The notes below the pieces were generated by a model that ran no database searches, was not told where the DNA came from, and saw only the letters and a program-made list of their open reading frames with translations. From Taeniopygia guttata (lineage: Eukaryota; Chordata; Aves; Passeriformes; Estrildidae), in the NCBI RefSeq assembly GCF_048771995.1, contig NC_133037.1:2113001-2177000 (forward strand): a stretch of DNA of 64,000 nucleotides, written 5' to 3'. The position numbers and the translations under genes were made by a program. Of this stretch, positions 49,735-58,787 are shown in pieces; the first letter of the stretch is position 1, and the number at the start of each line of letters is the position of its first letter.

Positions 49735-50138
49735 AGAGCAGCTCTGAAATGAGGAAAGGCTGGCACAGCTGGGATGGTTCACCTGGGCAGGAGAAGCTTT
49801 GGGGTGACCCCAGGGTGGCCTTGCAGGGCCTGAAGGGGCTGCAGGAAACATGGAGAGAGACAAATGACAACGGATGAGGGACAGGGCACAGGGATGGGTT
49901 CACACTGCCAATGAGTGGGTTTAGATGGGATTTTGGGAAGGAATCCTTCCCTGTGAGGGTATGGAGGGGCTGGGATGGAATTCCCAGAGCAGCTGAGGCT
50001 GCCCCTGGATCCCTGGCACTGCCCAAGGCCAGGTTTGAAGCAGCCTGGGACAGTGGAAGATGTCCCTGCCCCTGGGGTGGCATTGGGTGGGATTTAAGAT
50101 TCCCTTCCCAACCCAAATGATGCCACAATCCCAAAATT
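49735..50138 (+). mobile_element. CR1 LINE 3' fragment (~400 bp, longest here)
   Basis: GAGGAAAGGCTGGCACAGCT, CAGGAGAAGCTTTGGGGTGA, GGGTGGCCTTGCAGGGCCTG, GATGGGATTTTGGGAAGGAA, GCTGAGGCTGCCCCTGGATC, CCCAAGGCCAGGTTTGAAGC and a decayed end GATGCCACAATCCC. It covers more of ORF2 than the other copies, with the frame broken. Confidence 0.93.
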
Positions 50139-51894
50139 TTGCAGTGTCCATGGCTTAGCTTGAAGACTCCAGTTCCCCCACATCTCTCTTCTACAGTTTG
50201 GGTTATCAGAGACAAATCCAGAGCTAACATCTCTTTGTGTGTTTTCTCAGTTCCCCTTTTCCCATAAAGGTTTTATTTACTCCACTCCTGACTCGATGCC
50301 ACTTTGCCTCAGAAATTCTCCTCAACTTTGACTTTTCTTGCAGCACAAAGGCAGCGGGAGAGCCCTTAAAGACATCATCAAAATCTTTATTTTCACGCCT
50401 TCCAAAGCCCCTGGAAATAGATACTACACATCATTGTAAATAGTATTTCTCTTAATGCAATGATCTCGTTCTAATCTTCCAGTGGTGTGAATACGCTTAG
50501 AGAGATGGATGCTAAATAAATTAAAATGAGCTAAGAGAAGATGTTTCATAACCCTGGAAATATTGCAAGCATTATTTAAAGCAGTTAATATTTTTACTGC
50601 CTCGTGAATGCTAATCTCTGAGAAATCTCAGGTACCAAATATAGTTTTAATTCTCAATTTTAGTTCTCGCAAACTGGAACTGTAAATTAATTTCAACACT
50701 ATAAAAAGTAATAGAGACGTTTATTTTCTTAAGCAATCTGCCTCATTCAGCTGCAGACTGGATCTGAATTAATGGTCCTGGCATGCTGAATACAAAATTA
50801 GTGATAATGTGAAATGCACGTAATGATAGTATCTGCTGCAAGAGTTATAATGCTGGGGTCCAAATTTTTTCTCATTAATCTTCTCCATTACTATTAAAAA
50901 ATGATACTGAGCATCTCTCTGGCACTTGAGTGCTTTTATGGGGGTTTCTCTATAAGAAATGGTTCCTTTTGCAGGATGAGCTTAGCCCGAGCCTGCTTTA
51001 ACCTTTTGGGGATGTTTTAAGTGTAGAATTAAGGTGCCTGTTGCATTTCCATAATCCAGCATCAGGACAAGATAAAACTTTGGAAAAGTCACTGGATGTG
51101 GCTCCAAAGTTTGGTCTGGAGAAGGAAAAGGAGCTGCTGAATACTTCTTTTACTCAGCAAAATTGGAAAAACAGGGATCCTCAGGGAAGCCCCCACACAG
51201 CTCAGTGACAGCACCCCCTTCCCTGTCCCATGAGTTCCTTGGATTGGGGACTGAGGGTTTGGATGGAGCTGCAGGAATGTTTGCACAAGTGCCAGGACAA
51301 GAGGTGAGAAGCAGAGAAGTGCACGAGGGGCTGAAGATGTGATCAGGAAAGGATGTGGAGAGAATCAGAGGTTGTGGGAAGTACATGTGAATAAAAAGTG
51401 GTTTCCAGGGATCCTGTGGTGCACCAGAAACCAAATAAAAACCTTTTTATTTCCTGATTTATTTTATTAATTTTTTCTTTTATATTTCCTACGAGTGCCC
51501 GGGCATTGCCAAAGAGATTCAGTGTTTGGTTTCTGTGCCAGCAGGAGCACAAGACTTCCACAGTCCCTTGACTCAGATCACGTCTGTTAGTGAGTTTTAC
51601 TGCAGCCATGGGGTTTATCTCAGCGTAGCTCTGACAGTGTCCAGGTGGGGCTGGGAGGGTTGGACCTGTGCAGAGCTGCTGGAGGGGGTGGGATCAGGAG
51701 CCCAGATTCCCCCAGGGTGGGCTCAGCCCACGGTGCCTTCCCCTCAGTGCTCCAGGGCTGTTTGGAAGCTGTTCCAGGCATGCTGTGAATAACTCAGTGC
51801 TCGTGGCATTAAACAAAACTCAAAGCAAACAGCAGAGCAAGAACAAACCTCTGCTCCAGCATTAAAGGTGAGCTGCTTTAATCTGAGAATGTGC
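50139..51894. other. Single-copy DNA with a candidate conserved stretch
   Basis: 50440-50960 is AT-rich and repeat-free, and lacks the stops-and-runs texture of decayed repeats, with motifs such as GCATTATTTAAAGC and GAATTAATGGTCCT. It looks like conserved non-coding sequence, but this is by eye only. The remainder is ordinary single-copy DNA. Confidence 0.35.
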
Positions 51895-52153
51895 AGAGAA
51901 TCCCAGCATCACTGAGCCTGGAAAAGCCCTCCAGGATCATCAACCTGTGCCCAATCCCTGAGCACCGAGTGCCACATCCACTCATTCCTTGGACACCTCC
52001 AGGGCTGGACACTCCAAACCTCCCTGGGCAGCCCCTGAGCACTCTTTCCATGGGGAAATTCCTCCTCACATCCCACCTGAGCCTCCCCTGGTGCAGCGTG
52101 GGGTCATTTCCTGCTGTGCTGTCTCTTGCCCCCTGGGAGAAGGGACTGATGCC
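51895..52153 (-). mobile_element. CR1 LINE 3' fragment interrupted by an LTR
   Basis: AGAATCCCAGCATCACTGAG, CACCGAGTGCCACATCCACT, GGACACCTCCAGGGCTGG, CTCCCTGGGCAGCCCCTGAG, ATGGGGAAATTCCTCCTCAC, GCCTCCCCTGGTGCAGCGTG and CCCTGGGAGAAGGGACTGAT follow a reverse-strand CR1 into its ORF2. It ends at the target duplication of the next LTR (GATGCC, 52148-52153), so the LTR landed in, or at the edge of, the CR1. Confidence 0.92.
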
Positions 52154-52471
52154 TGTGGATATTCTCAGTTCAGACAGAGAGAAAACAGAGGGTTTCTACA
52201 CAGGCAGGAGCCTGGGAAACAGTTGGGAAATAACGGAAATAATTCTTTATCTCTCTTGCTGTTCCCATTGTTTATGGGATAAGTTCTGCCACTGAGCCTT
52301 ATTTACTGCACACCAATGGGATGAGATGTTTTTACTCTGGGACCAATGGAATTGGGCTGGATGATGCTCTCTATAAAAGAGCAATGGATTTGAAATAAAT
52401 CAGAGCTTTATTCTCAAGCCTTCCGAACTGGAGTTCTTTCATACCATCCTGCCTCAAGGGCGTCAGATGTC
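52148..52471 (+). mobile_element. Solo ERVK-like LTR with 6-bp target duplication
   Basis: The LTR spans 52154-52465 (312 bp), from TGTGGATATTC to GGGCGTCA. Flanking repeats are GATGCC (52148-52153) and GATGTC (52466-52471), a 6-bp target duplication with one mismatch. Control elements on plus: CCAAT at 52313 and 52343, TATAAAA at 52372, AATAAA at 52394. It belongs to the same family as 14581-14876, matching it from the first base through CTATAAAAGAGCAATGG and the TGCCTCAA end. As in that copy, its U3 end abuts the 5' side of a CR1 fragment. Confidence 0.88.
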
Positions 52472-52558
52472 CATCCTCTTTTGTGAGTTGGCAGGCCCCA
52501 AGTTGGGCAAATCCCTGGGGGCTCCCCTGGCAGGGGAGACCCTCCTGGAGCAGTTCTG

Positions 52559-52975
52559 TGTCAGGAACAAGACACACATTGGACTTTTTCAGTCTTCAGC
52601 TTTTGTTTATTGTTATCAAAACTTCAGCACGCTGTCTGCACCAGACTCTGTGTGCAGGAAAAACAGCACAAAAATGGCCAACAACCTCTTGTTACAAGGC
52701 CTTTTAAGTCTAATCAAAAAACTGAACTACCCAATTAAGAAGTGACACCTAAATTATTTTCCTTTCTAACCCAATGACTGACCTCTAAAGACCCACAGTG
52801 CAGACTTTTCTACCCAATTACAAGATACCACCTAAACCCAAGAAGAGGAAGAAGCGACAAGAAGGGAACTCAAGATAACACCCCTATATCCTCCATCATG
52901 AACCCATCTATAACATACTAAAAATCCTAAACCCAAAATTTCTCACCCATGTGACATACTAGACTACTCTCTACA
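52559..52975 (-). mobile_element. ERVL-like LTR, reverse strand
   Basis: Minus strand: begins TGTAGAGAGTAGTCTAGTAT at 52975, passes GATGGAGGATATAGGGGTG, TGTAATTGGGTAGAAAAGTC and CTTAAAAGGCC (TATA-like), and has AATAAA at the complement of 52606-52611 before ending ...TTGTTCCTGACA at 52559. Its layout follows the 58161 LTR: TGT start, GGGTGA(G)AAA, TTTTTAG-ATG, GGGTTCA, GATGGAGG, then a TTC-rich stretch. No target duplication, because internal sequence still continues on its right. Confidence 0.8.
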
Positions 52976-53040
52976 ATCTCCACAATCTATTTCACACTTT
53001 TGTGGTTTCTATTTTACTTTGGAGGCTTTCTCCATGAATG
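52976..53040 (-). mobile_element. ERV internal scrap next to the reverse LTR
   Basis: The complement reads GAGAAAGCCTCCAAAGTAAA, ATAGAAACCACAAAAGTGTG, AAATAGATTGTGGAGAT into the LTR start. It resembles the end of the internal region of the related elements (AGCCTGTGGAAAAAGC, CCACAAG-GTTTGA) in position. The rest is lost at about 53040. Confidence 0.5.
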
Positions 53041-54083
53041 AGGGCAAAAATCAGTTTTTTCCTGGGGGTCAGAGCACCCCAGGGCAGACAGGGAGATATT
53101 CCCCTGCTCTGGGTTCCCACATTTTTTAATTTTTCTTGCTGTGGGAGAGACTGATAGCCCAAAAAAAATCCAGGGATGGTGGTGGGGAGGCTCGGTTGGA
53201 GGTGGGGACAGCTGCCTAATGCAGTGGTGGCACCTTCTGCCTAGAACACAGCGGCTTCCAAAGGATTTTATACCTTATGTGGTGGAAGTGAAATATTTTG
53301 GGCTCAGAAGCATTTATTTTGTTTTCTTTCCTTTGGACTAACGAGCCTGAGTCAGGAAACCATGCAGGGAAAATCAGTATGCAGAGTGCAAGCATCAATT
53401 TAAATCTACAAAGTTGCAGTGGGCTATATAAAGATTTATTAATCAAAACATTTGCAAAATATTGACTGTGCACGTACGCTGTGAGGCCTGAGAGATCATC
53501 TGCAAAGCAAAGCTTGAATTAATCACTTCTCATCCATTAATCTTTAAAGAATTAAAAAATTATGTAGCAGATATTTGTGGGTATTTTGCAAACTAATTTC
53601 ATTCTCTAATTTCAAATTTTTTCCACTCAACAGTTGTTGTGTAGAGGGAGGAAACAACAGCTCAGGGCAATCAGCCAAATTTTGGCTCCCAGAACAGGGA
53701 GTGTTTTGGAGGTTATTCCTGGATCATTCCCATCATTAGGGGACAAGTCCAGATCCCAAAATTCCTGAGGGACAAAGCACAACCAAGAGCATTTTGGTGC
53801 CTCTTTTGGCTTAAACAGCTCTGCAAAACACAGGTCTGGGGAAATTTGTTTAGAAGGATCTGGCAGCCCCTGTCCTCTGAAAAAATAGATGTATTACATG
53901 GGAAAAACAGATGAAAATGTGGTTTTGTTGGAGAAAAAAAAAAAACCCTCATGTTTTAGTATCCAACCAAAGAATACCAATGGATACACAGTCAGCATCC
54001 TGCCACCTGGAACGTGCTGGAAGTTCATCACTGTCAGCCAGGGGATGTCACAGTGATCAAAGCCACAGGCATCATTTGGGCTG
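53041..54083. other. Single-copy DNA
   Basis: No recognised element or exon. Confidence 0.35.
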
Positions 54084-54205
54084 GGCTCTGGAATTGTCTG
54101 GAATGCCCTGGGCTCTGGAATTGTCTGGAATGTCCTGGGCTCTGGAATTATCTGAAATGCCCTGGGCTCTGGAATTATCTGAAATGCCCTGGACTCTGGA
54201 ATTGC
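54084..54205. repeat. 27-bp minisatellite, about 4.5 units
   Basis: GGCTCTGGAATTGTCTGGAA begins at 54084, 54111, 54138 and 54165, with a partial copy at 54192. Units 3-4 share ATTATCTGAAATG, so the array has two sub-types. Since 27 is a multiple of 3, plus frames stay open with a nine-residue repeat (WNCLECPGL). Confidence 0.95.
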
Positions 54206-55942
54206 AACTATCTATATTTCATATACATATATACATGAAAGATCACCGAGTCACCAGCTTTTATTTTTATTTTCATTCTTTTATTCTGAATTTCCTTTTT
54301 TGCTGAGTGCACTCTCTGTGTGGGCCAGGTGCTTGTGCTCCACAGCTTGCCCCAGGTGCCCCTGTGAGTTCATTCCTGGGCCAGAAATTCCTCCTGAGCA
54401 GAACCCTGGGAATGTAAATCCATAACCCCAAACTATCCCCTGCCCTAAATCCACGGCTTGATGGAAGAAACTTCACTTTTTGCCAAAATTACAGCAACAG
54501 AGCACAGTTCTCTCTTCTAACTTGTGATGCTTGGGTATTGGAGAGAAGTGTGTGACTATTAAATAGGAGGAAAGGTTTATTTTACAAGTCAGACTTTAAG
54601 AGAAATTTTAAAAGCCTTGTGAAACTACATGGCCTGGAAGAATTTTTCTGTTAGAGAGTATTTCTGAAGTGCAGCAATGTGGGTTTTCATGGGTGTTTTC
54701 TATAGGAGCTGTTTGTCCATCTGTGTTAATTGTATTTTACATATTTCACTAGAAAATGCAAATATATAAGTATATCTATTTAAAAATATGAATATAGCAA
54801 TACTGACTTGTAAACTGAGAGCAGAACAGATGACATGAAATAAAAGTGTTTCATGCTCTGGACAGGGAGCTGGGATATTTCAAGGGCTGGGGGTAGGATG
54901 CACCTCTGGTACTTGTTAAAAAGCAGAATTTCCTTGGCCTGATGGAACAGTTCCACCAGGAGAACAGCTCAGAACTGATGTGATGACAGCCAGATGTTTC
55001 CGGGCTCTTCCCCCAAACTGGGAAAAGCTTGGAACAGCCAGGATTAGTGGTGGTATATTCAATTTATGGCACGAGATGCTACAAAGAACCCCGACTGCAG
55101 ACAGCACCTTCCCTAAAAAAGCTAGAAGAGCCCCGTTCCATCCTTGAGCCCTTCCAGGAGCCCCATACCTGGGGAAGGGGACAGTGACATCAGCTTTAGG
55201 AGCAGCAGAAAGCTCTGGAAAACATAAATGTTCAGCACTGAAGTGAGAAGAAGGAGGAGCAGGTTCATCCTCCTCTTCCTGCTCCTCCAAATCCAAATTC
55301 TTTCCTTTTTTCCATCCCAGCTTCTCACCTGGCTGAGGCTGAGGCTGGGCTTAGCCCAGGCAAGGTAATTCCAGAGGGGTTAAGCCTTGGAAATTCTTTC
55401 CTCTGCTCTGCAGCAGCGTTTGTCTCCTAATTTTCTCTGCTGGAAGCAGGAATACAGAAAAAAGTACTTCTAGCTCAGCCAGTGGATGATTTTTATCAGC
55501 TCATTTTAGTCAATAAAGAAAGAAGTCAATCACTCCTGGAAAATAGCACTTTCCAGTGCTGTATAAACCTGGCCAGTACAATTGCAGAATAAATCAATAG
55601 CTGCATTAATCAATACGATGTAAACTGCTGATCTCTGTGGATAAATTGTACCGGTGTAAGAAGGTTTTCAAATAAATTCTAAACCCACTCCAACTGCACA
55701 GGCTTTGAATCTGCTGAGGGCACTGGGACCCGGGGAAGATTTGTGCTGTTTCTCTCTAAAATCTCTGGGACAGCAGGGCTGCAGAATAATGTAATTAAAT
55801 CATGGTAGCAGTGCTCCCACAGCCCACTGCAGTGAGAGCTCCAGGAAAGATCCCTGTGCTCAAATTTGCCAGGAAAATGGGATTTCAGGGTGAATAGGGT
55901 AGACAGACACTGGCACAGCTATGACTGGCCTGGATCCCTGGC
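54206..55942. other. Single-copy DNA with a candidate conserved stretch
   Basis: 55440-55690 is repeat-free and carries motifs such as AATAAATCAATAGCTGCATT and AATCAATACGATG, typical in texture of conserved non-coding DNA; this is composition-based inference. A 126-codon minus ORF at 54916-55296 is acidic but without a domain. Confidence 0.35.
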
Positions 55943-56559
55943 TGAAATGTAAATTTTAAGGAATTTAGAGATTTTTGAGGAGCTAAGATTTTAGTTAGAA
56001 ATAAGCCTTACTAGAGTTAAATAAAATAAATGAGTAGGCCTTGATGAAGTTAGGAGTTAGTAGTTAACTAATAATTGACTGCTTGAAACACAATGTTTAG
56101 TTAGCTGGGTTTATAATGAAGAATACACAAACTGACAAATAGCTTTTAGAACATAAGACAATTGTGGCCTCCTCTGTTCTGAAACCAACCAAAGACAAGG
56201 AATGGGAGTTCTACCAAGAGTTCATTTGTCATATTTGCATTGAAAAGGTAGAAAGGTCAGAAGGAGGAAGACTTAATTTACTTCCTCATTTTGGGGCCCC
56301 TCCCCATGAAAGGGACACCGACCCATTTCAGGGAACAAACCACGCATGCTGAATGGATTTTGGAGTGATTAGCATACAGCGAGGAATGGGATGTACCAAA
56401 ATTATGAATATGTATTTGTATTTTGGGTATTCAATACTTGTATGGATAAAAAGACTTTGTAATCACCTGGAAGCTGTGGTGTGTATTTGGGACCTATCCC
56501 ACACGCAATAAACACTCACTTTCTAACTTTAAATTGTTAGAGAGTTTTTGTCCGTCACA
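55943..56559 (+). mobile_element. Probable ERV1-like LTR (~617 bp)
   Basis: Candidate start TGAAATGTAAATTTTAAGG, then repeated short TTAG/TTAGTTA motifs, a GATAAAAAG TATA-like box near 56444, AATAAA at 56507 and a candidate end ...TTTTTGTCCGTCACA at 56559. Length, TG...CA ends and signal order fit a gammaretrovirus-like LTR. No target duplication was found for these ends, so the left boundary is the weaker one. Confidence 0.68.
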
Positions 56560-56610
56560 GTTGGATATCGGTACTAGATAAATATCCATATTTTTTTTAA
56601 TAAATCATGG

Positions 56611-56762
56611 CAGTGCCCAAGGTCAGGTTGGACATTGGGGTTGGAGCAGCCTGGGACAGTGGAAGTGTCCCTGCCATGGCAGGGGTGGCACTGGGTGGGA
56701 TTTGACGTCCCTCCCAACCCAACCCATTCCATGATTCCCGTGATTTCTCTTTCTGTGATTCT
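56611..56762 (+). mobile_element. CR1 LINE 3' fragment
   Basis: GCAGTGCCCAAGGTCAGGTT, GGAGCAGCCTGGGACAGTGG, CCCTGCCATGGCAGGGGTGG, CTGGGTGGGATTTGACGTCC, CCAACCCAACCCATTCCATG and a terminal CTGTGATTCT. Plus strand, short and little diverged. Confidence 0.93.
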
Positions 56763-58023
56763 AAGAATAACAAGTGGTGCACAGAGAAGGGAAGGCTGCT
56801 CCTCCACCTGGATATTTGACAGCCCTCAGAGCTGTGGGAAGTTTGGCCTCTTCAGACACTTCCAATTTTATATGAAACCCTGCTTTCGAGCACCTCAGCT
56901 TTTATTTTACTTCTTACCATAACAGTGACCCCATGCAAGGCTACTGGCAGAGCCTGTGGATGGTTTCTGAGGGAAAAATTGGAATAAAGCTGAGGAGATG
57001 GGAGCCATGGCAGCAGAGAGGTCGGAGCAGAGGGATGTGAGTGGGAGAGCGGCTGGAAAACCAACAAAAGGAGAAACAGGTACATGAATGTGGAAAGTTT
57101 GTGTTGGACATTTCACTGAAGGCAATCTGGGAAAAAAATCTGTTAGGATGTGATGACTCAAGTGCAACAATTCCATTTATTTTATTGGAATATTAAGATT
57201 CCTATCTTATATATATATATCTATATATATTTAATTATTTGTTATACAAGCATCACATAGCCAACCCAGGACAGCACCTTACAAAAAACTTCTGCTCTTC
57301 TGGGATCCCTTAGCATTTAAGAATTATTCCAGTTCATTCCATAAAGATGACAAACACTTGTAGCTGCTTTTTGGTGCTGAAATATATTGGTGTCTATAAA
57401 ATAGGTTAAGCAAAGAAACAAAGCACACCAGTATGATTAATATGACATTTTAATTGCTACGTCAGACCTGTTTCCAGGTATTTAGCGCTAGGAACTGACA
57501 GAAGAAGTTCCTAATAAAAAAAGCCTGAATGATTGAAGCTATTTAGAGGTTCTCATTGTACTGTGCTGTCAAAATGTCCAACTGACCTTTTCCTCATGGT
57601 AAATTTTTCCAGGGAAGATTTTATTTTTATTTTAATAGTGCTGATTGCCCACCATCTCCCTCAGTTTTTAGATTAGATAATGGTCAGAGCGAGAGAAATG
57701 TCAAATCCTTACCTAGACTCTGGATTTGGCCAGGGGCATTCTGTATGAAGTCTGTGGAACCTCATTTAAATTTCTAGGTGGATATTTCTGAATGCATCAT
57801 TTGCCATTATTTTATATTTTCCGTTCGGAGCAATCCTGGAGGTGTTGTCCCTCCCATAAATTCAGTCAGGAGCAGAAGGAGCATATGGAAAATAACTCGG
57901 GTGAGTGGAGGGAGGCTGGGCCACTCCTGGGCAAGAATAATGCACAGCTGGTGGGGGAGTCCTGCTGTACCTGGAGATCTCATCCCTGTGGTGATGACTC
58001 TGTGACTGCCACCATGTGGGACC
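56763..58023. other. Single-copy DNA
   Basis: No recognised element apart from the TA run at 57204-57240. 57340-57560 is repeat-free AT-rich DNA and a weak candidate for conserved non-coding sequence. Confidence 0.35.
57204..57240. repeat. TA-rich microsatellite
   Basis: Alternating TA with a CTA interruption. Confidence 0.9.
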
Positions 58024-58160
58024 CCAGCACATCCCTCTGGCTGCCCTGGCTGTCCCCAGACCCTGGCACAAAGTCAAAAACACCTGTGGCTTCAATTTTA
58101 GCCTGTGGAAAAAGCTGCCAACTCTGTGTGAGGAATTACAACCCACAAGGGCTTGAGTAG
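58024..58160 (+). mobile_element. ERV internal 3' remnant, second copy
   Basis: Matches 26544-26701 base by base for long stretches, beginning CCAGCACATCCCTCTGGCTG. In the matching frame it reads HIPLAALAVPRPWHKVKNTC, then FSLWKK and EELQ, ending at TGA 58154-58156, four bases before the LTR. It lacks 21 bp (seven codons) present in the 26-kb copy, so the loss keeps frame. Confidence 0.75.
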
Positions 58161-58579
58161 TGTGGTAGTTGAGTTAACACAGGGTGAAAAAGTAGAATTT
58201 TTGGGTTTTTAGAATGGGGTTCAGTGGGACAAGATGGAGGGATTTGGGAGTGTCCTGACTTTCTTCTCCTTCTCCTTGCCCTCCATGCCTTGCTGTGCTG
58301 GTGACACTTTTCTGTTGGTTTAAGGCACAGACACACTGCCCAACAGAAATGACAGCTATTGGTACGTTATTGCAAACATGGCACAGGCAGTTTTTGGTGT
58401 AAAATATAAACACCACCCCAAGGAGGTGGGATTCTGCTGCAGACTGACCTGCTGGACAGACCCAGCTCCTTGAGAAAGCGTGTTAGAGATAAGAGAAAAT
58501 AAAGGACCTTGAGAAGCTGACCCTGCTCATTCCGACTCCTTCTTTGGCCGCATGGGCTGGGAGAAAAAGACTTTTCACA
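58161..58579 (+). mobile_element. ERVL-like 3' LTR, nearly complete
   Basis: 419 bp from TGTGGTAGTTGAGTTAACAC to ...GACTTTTCACA, with TGTG...CACA ends. TATA-like AATATAAAC near 58403 and AATAAA at 58498-58503 give plus orientation. Internal sequence lies directly upstream, so this is the 3' LTR of a provirus whose remainder is gone. Its first ~100 bp are shared with 26702-26800. Confidence 0.85.
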
Positions 58580-58657
58580 ATCTGAGGTCACCTCAACCTC
58601 CAGACCCCGGAGACCACCAGACCTCAATCCACTCATTGCCAAGGCCAGCACACCCCG

Positions 58658-58787
58658 GCAGTGCCCAAGGCCAGGCTGGACAGGGCTGGGGACACCTGGG
58701 ACAGTGGGAGGTGTCCCTGCCATGGCAGGGGTGGCACTGGGTGGGATTTAAGGTCCCCCACAACCCAAACCATTCTGGGATTCTGTG
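58658..58787 (+). mobile_element. CR1 LINE 3' fragment
   Basis: GGCAGTGCCCAAGGCCAGGC, CTGGGACAGTGGGAGGTGTC, CCTGCCATGGCAGGGGTGGC, GGGTGGGATTTAAGGTCCCC and CATTCTGGGATTCTGTG. One of the best-preserved tails in the window. Confidence 0.95.
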
